Shown here in pieces: positions 9,636 through 18,309 of a stretch of DNA of 64,000 nt; position 1 is the stretch's first letter, and the number at the start of each line of letters is the position of its first letter. A program made the position numbers and the translations under genes. A model generated the notes under the pieces. The model made no database searches, had not been told where the DNA came from, and worked only from the letters and a program-made list of their open reading frames with translations. Source of the stretch: SAR202 cluster bacterium (lineage in GTDB: Bacteria; Chloroflexota; Dehalococcoidia; Lucifugimonadales; UBA3495); assembly GCA_013204585.1 (NCBI GenBank), contig JABMNL010000009.1:86058-150057 (forward strand). Direction: 5' to 3'.

Positions 9636-10508
9636 TTAGCTTAAATATCTCCCCGTAATCGGGGTAAGTTTTTGCTTTAGGTCCTCCGGGATTTCCTCTT
9701 TACGAGTAATGATTGCGTCCCGCAGGGCCGATTCGCAGGGGCAGGTGCGCTCACCAACTAGGGCGGGAATCACCTGTCTCAGTAATGCCTTTGATGTCGC
9801 CACATTCTTCTGAAGGTTGGCGATTACCATATCGACCGTGACCGATTCTGAGCTCTGGTGCCAACAGTCGTAGTCGGTAATCCAGGCCATGGTGGCGTAA
9901 CACATCTCCGCTTCTCTGGCCAGTTTGGCCTCGGGAAGGGCAGTCATGCCGATTATGTCTGCTCCCCAGGAACGGTACATGAACGATTCGGCCCTGGTGG
10001 AGAATGCAGGGCCTTCCATGACCACCATGGTCCCGCCGGGGTGAACCGTTATGTCTAGCTTCTGGGCTGCCTGGTGAACCACCTGACTGGTGGGGGCGCA
10101 GAACGGGTCTGCCATTGCCACGTGAACCACCACATCTGTCTCGAAGAAAGTGCTCTCCCGCAGCCGGGTTCGGTCGATTAATTGGTTTGGTATCACTAAA
10201 TCCAGAGGGGCGAACTCCTCCTTCAGGCTGCCAACGGCGCTCACAGATATAATCCGCTCCACACCCAAAGACTTTAGGGCGTAGATGTTGGCCCGAGCGG
10301 GTATGTGGGACGGGTTGAACCGATGTCCGCGACCGTGTCTCGGCAAAAACGCGACTCTAACCCCGTCCAATTCCCCCACGATGATGGCATCACTGGGCTG
10401 CCCGAAGGGAGTATCCACATTCACGGATTCGACTTTGGTCATGCCGTCCATCTCATAGAGACCGCTGCCGCCGATGACTCCTACTGTCGCTCCTTGTGTC
10501 GTACTCAT
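9636..10508 (-). CDS. mtnP: S-methyl-5'-thioadenosine phosphorylase
   Basis: MtnP splits methylthioadenosine, a by-product of polyamine synthesis and other SAM reactions, into adenine and methylthioribose 1-phosphate. The 290 residues show the phosphate-binding GVIGGSGLYEMDG, FLPRHGRGHRFNPSHIP, SAVGSLKEEFAPLDLVIPNQ, the nucleoside-site VVMEGPAFSTRAES, and GMTALPEAKLAREAEMCYA. The family also includes purine nucleoside phosphorylases, but the next upstream gene, mtnA, uses the product of this reaction, which supports MtnP. The gap to mtnA is 13 bases. Confidence 0.95.
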   Translation of the reverse strand: MSTTQGATVGVIGGSGLYEMDGMTKVESVNVDTPFGQPSDAIIVGELDGVRVAFLPRHGRGHRFNPSHIPARANIYALKSLGVERIISVSAVGSLKEEFAPLDLVIPNQLIDRTRLRESTFFETDVVVHVAMADPFCAPTSQVVHQAAQKLDITVHPGGTMVVMEGPAFSTRAESFMYRSWGADIIGMTALPEAKLAREAEMCYATMAWITDYDCWHQSSESVTVDMVIANLQKNVATSKALLRQVIPALVGERTCPCESALRDAIITRKEEIPEDLKQKLTPITGRYLS

Positions 10509-10521
10509 TAGCTCGTACCCA

Positions 10522-11568
10522 TTAGTAGTTGGCCGACCTTACAGCCAGGTTTAGGCTTTCGGTGTAAGGCGGTCGGGCTACTCCAGCCTCGGTAATTATG
10601 GCGGTTACGTATTTCGCCGGTGTTACATCGAACCCAGGGTTCAGGGCCTCGACCCCTTCTGGGGCAACTTGTATGCCCCTGAATTCAGTTACTTCGCTCT
10701 GAGAGCGCTGTTCAATCTCAATTTGGTCCCCGGTGGCTAGGCTCAAGTCCACTGTGCTGGTGGGTGCGGCAATGTAGAACGGAATACCATTCTCCTTGGC
10801 CAACACTGCCAGGGTGTAAGTGCCTATCTTATTGGCGGTGTCACCGTTGGCCGCAATGCGGTCGGCTCCGGTAATAACGCAACCAATCTCACCCCGGTGC
10901 ATCAGCATGCCCGCCGCCGAGTCCACCACTAGGGTGGAAGGAATGCCCAGTTTCTTAAACTCCCAGGCGGTTAGCCTGGCGCCTTGTAGGAAGGGACGGG
11001 TCTCGGTGTTGAACACCTTGAACCTTTTGCCGTCTTCCCAGCTGGCGCGGATGACGCCCACTGCGGTGCCGAATGCAGCGGTGGCCAATGCACCGGCGTT
11101 GCAATGGGTCAGGACTGACCCGCCATCTGGAATCAGGTCTTTGCCGTGGCTGCCCATCAGACGGTTTATCGCTTCGTCTTCTTGTTCAATCAAGACCGCC
11201 TCTGTTACCAGCCGGTCCTTGATTCTACTAGTGTCGGTCTCGGAACTCGCGACGGCAATCATACGGTTCACGGCCCACATCAGGTTCACGGCAGTGGGGC
11301 GGGCCGCCTTTATCTCTACGCCAGCCGCACTCAATTGCTGTAGGAAGGAATCACGGTTGGAAGAATCCAGTTCTGCGGCAGCCATGGCGACGGCATAAGC
11401 AGCGGTGACACCAATGGCTGGAGCGCCACGTACGCGCATCGTTTTGATGGCGTCCACAGCCTCCAGATACCCGTGTGCTTCCACAATCACTTCTTCAAGG
11501 GGAAGACGGGTTTGGTCAATGAATTTGAGAGTGCCGTTGGCCCACTCAATGGGTCGAATTTCGCTCAC
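10522..11568 (-). CDS. mtnA: Methylthioribose-1-phosphate isomerase
   Basis: MtnA converts methylthioribose 1-phosphate to methylthioribulose 1-phosphate. The protein (348 residues) belongs to the eIF2B-alpha-like family. It has MRVRGAPAIGVTAAYAVAMA, the active-site region THCNAGALATAAFGTAVGVI with its cysteine, TGADRIAANGDTANKIGTY with the catalytic aspartate, and FYIAAPTSTVDLSLATGD. It starts at GTG 11568 with GGAG upstream. It is the first gene after the SAM-I riboswitch and terminator. Later salvage genes (mtnB, C, D) are not in this window, so the pathway here covers only the first two steps. Confidence 0.96.
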   Translation of the reverse strand: MSEIRPIEWANGTLKFIDQTRLPLEEVIVEAHGYLEAVDAIKTMRVRGAPAIGVTAAYAVAMAAAELDSSNRDSFLQQLSAAGVEIKAARPTAVNLMWAVNRMIAVASSETDTSRIKDRLVTEAVLIEQEDEAINRLMGSHGKDLIPDGGSVLTHCNAGALATAAFGTAVGVIRASWEDGKRFKVFNTETRPFLQGARLTAWEFKKLGIPSTLVVDSAAGMLMHRGEIGCVITGADRIAANGDTANKIGTYTLAVLAKENGIPFYIAAPTSTVDLSLATGDQIEIEQRSQSEVTEFRGIQVAPEGVEALNPGFDVTPAKYVTAIITEAGVARPPYTESLNLAVRSANY

Positions 11569-11646
11569 CGTGTATGCTCCATGGGAAATAAACCGTAGAA
11601 ATAAACCGAAGATTCAGGCCGGAGATAAGAGGCAGGATTTAGGCAT

Positions 11647-11674
11647 TAAAAAAAGCTTCTCTACAGAGAAGCTC
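11647..11674 (-). terminator. Riboswitch-controlled terminator upstream of mtnA
   Basis: On the minus strand AGCTTCTC pairs with GAGAAGCT around a four-base loop (arms 11673-11666 and 11661-11654), followed by a run of seven T. It lies 20 bases after the SAM-I aptamer and about 80 bases before the mtnA start. This is the expression platform expected of a transcriptional OFF switch. Confidence 0.9.
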
Positions 11675-11693
11675 ACAGACGTACTGAGCCTCC

Positions 11694-11812
11694 CTCATCT
11701 TTCGCCTGATAGTGCCAGACGCCGGAATTAGCACCGTATCCTCGCCCACTGTTGCGGACTAAGACCGGTTGCTAGGCTTCACAGGGCCGTCCCCTCTGCC
11801 GTTCTGGATAAG
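11694..11812 (-). promoter_or_regulatory. SAM-I (S-box) riboswitch aptamer
   Basis: On the minus strand the hallmarks of the S-box come in order. P1 5' arm CTTATC is at 11812-11807. GGCAGAGGGGACG is at 11800-11788. TGAAGCCTAGCAACC is at 11781-11767, the kink-turn and pseudoknot region of P2. The core GGTGCTAATTCC is at 11735-11724. The P1 3' arm GATGAG at 11699-11694 pairs with CTTATC through one G-U. A terminator follows directly. SAM binding should stabilise P1, favour the terminator and switch off mtnA-mtnP-rhodanese-ahcY-metK. Confidence 0.95.
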
Positions 11813-11874
11813 GGTTTATGGATTGCTATTCGGTTTTTAAGCCAGTCTATTTAAGACTGTACTGGGTTGATTAG

Positions 11875-11903
11875 ATATTACTAAGGGCTAGGCACCGTGT
11901 CAA
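11875..11903 (-). promoter_or_regulatory. Sigma-70 promoter of the S-box operon
   Basis: On the minus strand a perfect TTGACA (-35, 11903-11898) and TAATAT (-10, 11880-11875) are separated by 17 bases. Transcription should begin near 11868. That gives a leader of about 300 nucleotides containing the riboswitch and terminator before mtnA. Confidence 0.88.
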
Positions 11904-11959
11904 GAAGAATCGCGTTTGAATGCCCTTCAATGACAAGCGTGGATCACGCTCAAACTCGG

Positions 11960-11989
11960 TTGACAGCGTCTTCGGAACGCCAACATAAT
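11960..11989 (+). promoter_or_regulatory. Sigma-70 promoter of pncB
   Basis: TTGACA at 11960-11965 and CATAAT at 11984-11989 are spaced by 18 bases, about 40 bases before ATG 12033. It is divergent from the S-box promoter and only about 60 bases from it. Confidence 0.75.
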
Positions 11990-12032
11990 AAGCGCCAACC
12001 TATCTAAAATCCCCTATCCAATTACGGATTCG

Positions 12033-13418
12033 ATGACTGCACCGATGGAACCGCTGCCCCATAACGACCTGGGCCTGTTTACCGACCTTTATGAGCTGAC
12101 CATGTCCCAGGCGTTCTTCAATCAGGGGATGTCGGCTACGGCTACTTTTAGCCTGTTTACCCGCACCTACCCGCCCAACCGGGCCTATTTCATTGCGGCC
12201 GGGCTGGAAGATGTGCTGGACTACCTATCCAACCTGAGTTTCAGCGACCGGGCCATCGGTTATTTGCAGGCCACAGGCATCTTCAGCGAAGAGTTCTTGG
12301 AGTATCTGCGGGGATTGCGGTTCACCGGTAGCGTGCGGGCCATTCCCGAGGGGCGGCTGTATTTCACCGACGAACCAGTGGTGGAGGTTACCGCACCGAT
12401 TATTGAAGCCCAACTTGCTGAAACTTTTATCATCAACCAGGTTAACCTTCAGAGCATGCTGGCGACAAAAGCCGCTCGCTGCGTTTGGGCTGCCCAGGGA
12501 CGGGGCATCACCGATTTCGCGTCCCGCCGCACCCAAGGCACCGACGCTGCATTGAAGATGGCCCGTGCCAGCTACATCGCTGGCTATAGCTCCACCAGTA
12601 ACGTGCTGGCTGCCAGTATTTACGGTATGCCGCCAACCGGCACCATGGCCCATTCTTTCATATTAGCCTTTGCCTCGGAGATAGCAGCCTTCCGGGCCTA
12701 TGCCGCATCATTTCCAGACCGGACCATCCTGCTGATAGACACTTACGACACCATCGCGGGGGCCTGGAACGCCGTGCAGGTTGCCAAAGAGATGGAAGCT
12801 GATGGGCGGAAGTTAATCGGGGTGCGCTTGGACTCGGGCAACTTCGATGAATTGAGCCGTAAGGTGCGCAAAATATTAGACGATGCTGGCCTCGACTACG
12901 TGAGAATTTTAGCCAGCGGCGGACTGGACGAATACGAAATAGAAACACTGGTCCAAGCAGGAGCCCCCATCAACCTCTTCGGCGTGGGCACCAAGGCCGG
13001 TGTTTCCGCCGACGCCCCTTGGACAGACATGGCCTATAAGCTGGTCTCCTTCGACAACCGACCAGTGATGAAGCTTAGCCCGGACAAAGTGTCCCTACCG
13101 GGGGCGAAGCAGGTGTATCGAGTTAAAGATGTCGACGGCAATTTTGCCATAGATATCATTGCCTTAGAAGACGAAAACCTGCCGGGCGGGCTACCGGTGT
13201 TGGAAGAGGTCATGAAAGGCGGGCAGAGGACAGCGCCGGCAGCCACTCTGGAAGAGATTAGAGGCCGGTTCCAGGCGGATTTTGCAGCCCTAGACGACCG
13301 GTTCAAGACTCTGAACAGACCGCCCCGATACCCCGTTAGTGTTAGTGGACGCCTTGAGCGCCTAACCTCTGAAGTCCGCGAAGAAGCCCTGGGCATCAAC
13401 GTTTCGGACACCGACTAA
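12033..13418 (+). CDS. pncB: Nicotinate phosphoribosyltransferase
   Basis: PncB joins nicotinate to PRPP to give nicotinate mononucleotide in the NAD salvage route. The 461 residues show LGLFTDLYELTMSQAFF at the N-terminus, DFASRRTQGTDAALKMARAS (with the conserved histidine-loop region shortly after at GTMAHSFILAF), LLIDTYDTIAGAWNAVQVA, GVRLDSGN, ILASGGLDEYEI and FGVGTKAGVSADAPW. The second methionine, four codons in, is an alternative start; no strong ribosome site favours either. It begins a run of flavin/NAD-related genes, 36 bases before the fused ETF gene. Confidence 0.95.
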   Translation: MTAPMEPLPHNDLGLFTDLYELTMSQAFFNQGMSATATFSLFTRTYPPNRAYFIAAGLEDVLDYLSNLSFSDRAIGYLQATGIFSEEFLEYLRGLRFTGSVRAIPEGRLYFTDEPVVEVTAPIIEAQLAETFIINQVNLQSMLATKAARCVWAAQGRGITDFASRRTQGTDAALKMARASYIAGYSSTSNVLAASIYGMPPTGTMAHSFILAFASEIAAFRAYAASFPDRTILLIDTYDTIAGAWNAVQVAKEMEADGRKLIGVRLDSGNFDELSRKVRKILDDAGLDYVRILASGGLDEYEIETLVQAGAPINLFGVGTKAGVSADAPWTDMAYKLVSFDNRPVMKLSPDKVSLPGAKQVYRVKDVDGNFAIDIIALEDENLPGGLPVLEEVMKGGQRTAPAATLEEIRGRFQADFAALDDRFKTLNRPPRYPVSVSGRLERLTSEVREEALGINVSDTD

Positions 13419-13454
13419 CCCCTAAAAAACAAAATATTGAGGCGCAGATAATCC

Positions 13455-15299
13455 ATGAAGACCGCCGTTTGCATGAAGTACGTGCCCGTTATCGCGCGTA
13501 TCCAGTTTGATTACGAGGCCAAGACCATCATCCGCGACGGCGTGCCGTCCGAGGTTAACCCCTTCGATTTATTGGGTCTGGTTCGGGCCGTCGAGTTAAA
13601 GAAGTCTGCAGAAGACGAGGTTGTGGTTATCTCCATGGGTCCGCCCGGAGCCAGCGAAGGGCTGACCAACTGCGTAGCCCTGGGCGCCGATCGCGCGGTG
13701 CTGGTCACCGATCGCGCTCTCGCTGGGTCCGACACATTGGCTACGTCCCGGGCGTTGTCTTTGGCTTTGCAGCGCGAGAAACCCGACCTGATTATCTGTG
13801 GTCGCAACAGCACCGACGGCGAAACGGGCCAGGTCGGCCCCGAAATCGCCGAGCTTATGGGCCTGCCCCATGTCAGCAGCGTCCGGAAATTAAATCTGCG
13901 AGACGACGGCAAGGCAGTAATTGTCGAACGCATGACCGACGAGGGGTTTCAAGTTCTGGAGTGCGACCTACCTGCAGTAATTTGTGTAACCGAAGGCGTG
14001 GCCCCGGAACTTTATCCCGACAAAGAGCAGATGGAGCGGGCCGAAGGTATCCACGTCGAACAAGTCACTTGCGCCGATTTATCTTCCGACCTGACCCAGT
14101 TCGGGGCGGCGGGTTCGCCAACCTGGGTCGATGAGATTCGTTTGGTGGAACCCAACCGGCTGGGCGTCCTGCTACAAGAGATTACGCCAGCGGACGCTGC
14201 CAAACAGGTGGCCGAAGCTCTGCGTCAACGCTTGGCGGTACTGGCAACCGAATCTGGCGATGCCGGCTCGGCGATGTTGCCTCGGTATCCCGGCAGCAAA
14301 GATAAAAGCATCTGGGTGATTACCGAAAGCACCCAGTTCGGCTTGGCCCACGTAACTATGGAGATGCTGGGCAAGGCGCGGGAACTCACCCAATTCACCA
14401 AGAGCGAAGTCGTAGCGGTTCTTGTTGGAACCCAAAACGATGCCGCCGTGGCTGAGTTAGCTGCTCAGGGGGCTGACCGGGTGCTGGTGTTGGACAACTC
14501 TCAGGTTGGGCCGGTTTGTGGCCGGGCGGTCGGCCAGGCGTTTGCTGAGGCTGTCCAGAAAGAGCAGCCCTATGCAGTACTCTTTGCCGCCACCGCCGAT
14601 GGCCGCGATTTGGCGTCCCGCTTGGCAGCAAGATTGGCATTGGGACTAACCGGCGATGCCATCGACCTTGAGATTGATGCCGAAGGGCGGCTGGTGCAAC
14701 TGAAACCTGCGTTAGGCGGCAACGTGATGGCCCCAATCTTGTCCAAAACTCTGCCGAACCTGGTAACACTTCGACCGGGACTGCTCACACCCGCTGCACC
14801 TGAGCCCTCCGCAACGGCCATTGTAGAGCAGATTCCCGCCACAGCTTTCGATGGCCCGGACGTACGGCTATTGGACGAGCAGTTTCAAGAGGACCAGATG
14901 GGCAACACTCTGGCCAGAGCTCAGGTGGTTGTGGGTGTTGGCATGGGCATCGGTGACGCCGTGAACTTGGCCAAGGTGCAGGAACTGGCCCGTTCGATTG
15001 GAGCGACGATTGCCACCACTCGCGACGTGGTCCACGAGGGCTGGCTGCCGCAACAGGTGCAGGTTGGTATTAGCGGGCGCACCATCGCGCCCATGGTCTA
15101 TATTGCGGTGGGAATACGCGGCGCGTTCAACCATACGGTGGGCCTGCAACGGTCAGGGGTAATCATCGCAATTAACCAGAACCGCCGGGCCGTGATGTTC
15201 CGGTCTTCTGACTTTGGCATCGTGGGCACCTGGGAAGAATTTTTGCCGCCGCTACTAGAAGAATTGCGGCCAATCTTGTTGGAGCTAAGCGAGGCTTAA
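13455..15299 (+). CDS. Electron transfer flavoprotein, fused beta-alpha chain
   Basis: ETF takes electrons from acyl-CoA dehydrogenases and passes them to a membrane quinone reductase. Two normally separate subunits are joined here in 614 residues. Residues 1-260 match the beta subunit (MKTAVCMKYVPV, VNPFDLLGLVRAVELKK, TDGETGQVGPEIAELMGLP). Residues 280-614 match the alpha subunit (SIWVITESTQFGLAHVTMEM), with its FAD signature VYIAVGIRGAFNHTVG followed by IIAINQNRR and SSDFGIVGTWEEFLP. The reading frame is continuous with no sign of error at the junction. The acyl-CoA dehydrogenases just downstream are its likely electron donors. Fused ETFs occur in some archaea and bacteria. Confidence 0.93.
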   Translation: MKTAVCMKYVPVIARIQFDYEAKTIIRDGVPSEVNPFDLLGLVRAVELKKSAEDEVVVISMGPPGASEGLTNCVALGADRAVLVTDRALAGSDTLATSRALSLALQREKPDLIICGRNSTDGETGQVGPEIAELMGLPHVSSVRKLNLRDDGKAVIVERMTDEGFQVLECDLPAVICVTEGVAPELYPDKEQMERAEGIHVEQVTCADLSSDLTQFGAAGSPTWVDEIRLVEPNRLGVLLQEITPADAAKQVAEALRQRLAVLATESGDAGSAMLPRYPGSKDKSIWVITESTQFGLAHVTMEMLGKARELTQFTKSEVVAVLVGTQNDAAVAELAAQGADRVLVLDNSQVGPVCGRAVGQAFAEAVQKEQPYAVLFAATADGRDLASRLAARLALGLTGDAIDLEIDAEGRLVQLKPALGGNVMAPILSKTLPNLVTLRPGLLTPAAPEPSATAIVEQIPATAFDGPDVRLLDEQFQEDQMGNTLARAQVVVGVGMGIGDAVNLAKVQELARSIGATIATTRDVVHEGWLPQQVQVGISGRTIAPMVYIAVGIRGAFNHTVGLQRSGVIIAINQNRRAVMFRSSDFGIVGTWEEFLPPLLEELRPILLELSEA

Positions 15300-15304
15300 T
15301 AATT

Positions 15305-15349
15305 GAAGAATTGCAACCGATTTTGTTGGAGCTTAGCCCGTCCGCCTAG
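15305..15349 (+). repeat. Partial tandem copy of the ETF gene's 3' end
   Basis: Bases 15305-15349 encode EELQPILLELSPSA and a stop. This repeats the last codons of the preceding gene (EELRPILLELSEA), offset by 47 bases. Most differences are at third positions. It is a short duplicated tail, not expressed from its own start. Confidence 0.75.
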
Positions 15350-15476
15350 TCGTGCGCGGCGCGGCCCAACTTGACACCAATTACGCTGGACAGCAAAATG
15401 GCAAAGGCGTGAATCTGAGCGGCTGTTGCCATGTCTAGGCAGCCTAGTTTCCACCCTGGAATTGGAGAGTCACATA

Positions 15477-16679
15477 ATGGATTTTGGTTACACAGCAGAA
15501 CAAGAGACCTTTCGTCAGGACGTGCGCGCGTTCATCGCTGAGAACGTTAATCAGAGCCTGCTTGACGAGATGGAGAGCGGCGAGGAAGGGGGCCGTGGCC
15601 CCGAATACCGCGCCCTGGTAAAGAAAGTCGCCGATTTGGGTTGGATTGGAATTAGCTGGCCCAAAGAATACGGCGGCCAAAGCGGCAGCCGTTTGGACCA
15701 ATATATCGTTGAAGAAGAGTTCATGCGCCTGGGTATCGGTGTTGGCGGCGCAGGAAGCGGCGCGCCAGCCATTCTAGCTGCCGGTACCGAAGAACAGAAA
15801 GAGCAATTCATCCCAGGGATGATTCGTGGCGAGGTTATTTTCGCCTTGGGCTTCACTGAACCTCAAGCCGGGGCCGACTTAGCCGGTCTGCAATGCCGGG
15901 CCGTGCGCGACGGCGACGACTTCGTGATTAACGGGCAGAAGATGTACACATCGGCTGCCCACTATGCCACCCACATCTACATGATGTGCCGCACCGACCC
16001 CGACGCGCCCAGGCATCGTGGCATCTCCATTTTCTTGATACCAATGGATACACCAGGAATCACCGTGCGGCCACTGTGGACAATCCAGAGCGACCCGCCC
16101 GCCCCTCCTGGTACCACCTACGGCATGGCCCGCACCAACGAGACCTTCTTCGAGAACGTGCGCGTTCCAGCTTCCTGCATGCTCGGCGAAGAAAATACCG
16201 GTTGGTACGTCGGCGCCATGGGCTTGAACCTAGACCGAGTCGGTGCCAGCCGGTATCTGATTTCGGTCCGCCGCGACGAAGACATCGTCAACTGGGTCAA
16301 AGAAAACGACTTCGGCGGCCACTCCCCAGCCGAAGACCCGGCGGTCCGAGACAAGTTGGCCGAACTGTGGACCGAGGCCCAAGTCTGCCGCCTAATGACC
16401 ATGCGCAGCATGTCCTTGGTTGAACGGGGTGGCACCTTCACCTACGAAGGCTCAGCCGAAAAGGTTTGGGCGCCAGAGCACGGCGTGCACACCACCGAGG
16501 CCATCTCCCAAATGCTGGGACCCTACGCTCAACTATTAAATGGGTCAGAAGAGGCCGTCGAAGACGGTCTGTTTGCCCACAACCTGATGGGTTCGTTCCA
16601 GTCGGGAATCAACCACGGCAGCGTGCAAATTATGCGCGACCAAATGGCCCGCCGTGGCTTGGGAATGCCCAGGGGTTAA
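15477..16679 (+). CDS. Acyl-CoA dehydrogenase family protein (first of pair)
   Basis: A flavoenzyme of the acyl-CoA dehydrogenase superfamily, which introduces an alpha-beta double bond and passes electrons to ETF. I start at ATG 15477 (MDFGYTAEQETFRQDV), with GGAG nine bases upstream, giving 400 residues. An upstream TTG at 15426 adds unconserved residues. The N-terminal helical domain has LGWIGISWPKEYGGQSGS. The middle domain has ALGFTEPQAGADLAGLQCRA (FAD contact), VINGQKMYTSAAHYATH and FFENVRVPASCMLGEENTGW. The substrate chain length cannot be read from the sequence. It lies between the fused ETF gene and a second dehydrogenase. Confidence 0.93.
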   Translation: MDFGYTAEQETFRQDVRAFIAENVNQSLLDEMESGEEGGRGPEYRALVKKVADLGWIGISWPKEYGGQSGSRLDQYIVEEEFMRLGIGVGGAGSGAPAILAAGTEEQKEQFIPGMIRGEVIFALGFTEPQAGADLAGLQCRAVRDGDDFVINGQKMYTSAAHYATHIYMMCRTDPDAPRHRGISIFLIPMDTPGITVRPLWTIQSDPPAPPGTTYGMARTNETFFENVRVPASCMLGEENTGWYVGAMGLNLDRVGASRYLISVRRDEDIVNWVKENDFGGHSPAEDPAVRDKLAELWTEAQVCRLMTMRSMSLVERGGTFTYEGSAEKVWAPEHGVHTTEAISQMLGPYAQLLNGSEEAVEDGLFAHNLMGSFQSGINHGSVQIMRDQMARRGLGMPRG

Positions 16680-16777
16680 GCGGCGGTACAACCGCGTTAA
16701 TACGCTGCGCGCCGCGCCGAGTAGAACTCAAGTGTTACGTCAATTAGGCGTAATCACACAGATACAAAAGGAAAACC

Positions 16778-17953
16778 ATGGATATATTGCCTTCCGAAGA
16801 AGAACAAATGCTGAAGAATGGGGCCAGGGAGTTCCTTGAAGCGGAAATCTCCACGGCCATGGTCCGCGAGATGGAACTCGACGGTCTGGGTTACCCGCCC
16901 GCCCTCTGGAAGCAGATGGCGGACTTGGGCTGGCTGGGGCTGGCGCTGCCGGAAGCCTATGGCGGCCAGGAATTACCACTGACCTATTTGGGCCTGGTGC
17001 TTGAAGAGGTTGGACGGGTTATGGCTCCGGTCCCCTTGCACAGCACCTCAGTGGCGGCGCTTACCATCGCCAGCGACGGCACCGAACAACAAAAGCAAGA
17101 CATGCTCCCTGCGGTATGCAGTGGCGATATGATTCTGACCTGGGCCGTTTATGAACGCGACCCACGGTTGATTCCCGAGGCCATGAAGTTGCAGGCGACC
17201 GCTGACGGCGACGGCTGGGTGCTCAATGGCACCAAGATGTTTGTCGACAACTCAGTCGTGGCCCAGCGTTGTTTGGTTGCGACCCGCACGTCCCCGAAAT
17301 CCGATGCCAATGAAGGGATATCTCTGTTCATCGTTGACCCCAACGGCACCGGTGTTTCACAGACTGCCTTGGTTACTCTAGCCAAGGATAAGCAGAGCCG
17401 CTTGGACTTCAAAGACGCCCGCATCGAACGTGCGGCTCTCATTGGAGAAGTAGACCAGGGTTGGCCCATTGTCGAGCGAATGCTAGACCGGGCCACGGCG
17501 CTGTTGTGCTGCCAGATGGTTGGCGCGACACGCAAAGACGCCGAGATGGCCATCGAGTACGCCAAGAACCGGGTAGCCTTTGGGCGGCCCATCGGGTCGT
17601 TCCAATCGGTGCAACATCTGTTGGCCGACATGATTCTTCACGTTGACGGCGGCATGATGCTGACCTACGAAGCGCTGTGGAAGATGGACCAGGGCCTGCC
17701 TGCATCGGTCGAAGTGTCCCAGGCCAAGTCCTTCTGCAATGAGAAATGCGAGTCTGTGGTTCGCCATTCTCAGGTGGTGCACGGCGGCATCGGCTTCATG
17801 ATGGAATTCGACCTCCACCTGTGGTTCCGACGGGTCACTGCCTGGACCATGCGTTTGGGTACGACCTACGACCACCGGGCCAGGATTGCCGCCGCCCTGC
17901 TGGATGTTCCCGGCAAAGTACGGTTGGGAATGCCCCTGCCCACAGCGGTCTAA
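16778..17953 (+). CDS. Acyl-CoA dehydrogenase family protein (second of pair)
   Basis: This second superfamily member has 391 residues and starts at ATG 16778 after AAGGA. It keeps LGWLGLALPEAYGGQELPL, WVLNGTKMFVDNSVVAQ and the flavin/dimer motif NRVAFGRPIGSFQSVQHLLADM. The C-terminal region VHGGIGFMMEFDLHLWFRR is followed by MRLGTT, where short- and medium-chain enzymes have YEGT. The usual catalytic glutamate therefore appears to be absent. The gene is 98 bases after the other dehydrogenase. Heteromeric dehydrogenases with only one catalytic chain are known in actinobacterial steroid degradation (the FadE pairs). A similar pairing is my inference. Confidence 0.92.
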   Translation: MDILPSEEEQMLKNGAREFLEAEISTAMVREMELDGLGYPPALWKQMADLGWLGLALPEAYGGQELPLTYLGLVLEEVGRVMAPVPLHSTSVAALTIASDGTEQQKQDMLPAVCSGDMILTWAVYERDPRLIPEAMKLQATADGDGWVLNGTKMFVDNSVVAQRCLVATRTSPKSDANEGISLFIVDPNGTGVSQTALVTLAKDKQSRLDFKDARIERAALIGEVDQGWPIVERMLDRATALLCCQMVGATRKDAEMAIEYAKNRVAFGRPIGSFQSVQHLLADMILHVDGGMMLTYEALWKMDQGLPASVEVSQAKSFCNEKCESVVRHSQVVHGGIGFMMEFDLHLWFRRVTAWTMRLGTTYDHRARIAAALLDVPGKVRLGMPLPTAV

Positions 17954-18030
17954 AGACACCAGAATCAAATATCAGAACCGCCACCTAGAGTGGCGGCGAC
18001 AAATTAAAAGTCCCGAGCGGAGAGTAACAA

Positions 18031-18228
18031 ATGGCCAAAGATGTCGTATGCGGCAAAGAGATTAACGAAGACCAGGCACGGGCCGAAACTTCCCAAACCA
18101 TGCACGGAGCGTCTGAAGTGGACCCTACTCAAGGGACTCGTATTTTCCACAACGGCTCGTGGATGTACTTCTGCGGACTGGACTGCCGGACCAAGTTCCT
18201 GGCCAGCCCCGATTCGTTCAGCAGCTAG
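18031..18228 (+). CDS. Small YHS-domain protein
   Basis: This 65-residue cytoplasmic protein has the YHS-type pattern: MAKDVVCGKEI at the start, then an aromatic segment WMYFCGLDCRTKFLASPDSF that matches the usual F-C-x-x-x-C-x-x-x-F-x-x-x-P ending. The cysteines at both ends suggest metal binding, as proposed for YHS domains in copper and other metal enzymes. A GGAGAG site precedes ATG 18031. It is the last gene before the terminator at 18249 and probably belongs to the ETF/dehydrogenase transcript. The function is otherwise unknown. Confidence 0.8.
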   Translation: MAKDVVCGKEINEDQARAETSQTMHGASEVDPTQGTRIFHNGSWMYFCGLDCRTKFLASPDSFSS

Positions 18229-18248
18229 TCGGTTAACCGAATTCAATT

Positions 18249-18284
18249 AAAAAGGCCCCTTCCAAATGGAAGGGGCCTTTTTGG
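18249..18284. terminator. Bidirectional terminator
   Basis: AAAAGGCCCCTTCC pairs with GGAAGGGGCCTTTT around an AAAT loop, with A- and T-runs on both sides. It lies between the converging YHS and luciferase-like genes and can serve both. Confidence 0.92.
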
Positions 18285-18309
18285 TTTACCGATATTGGAC
18301 GATTAGCCG

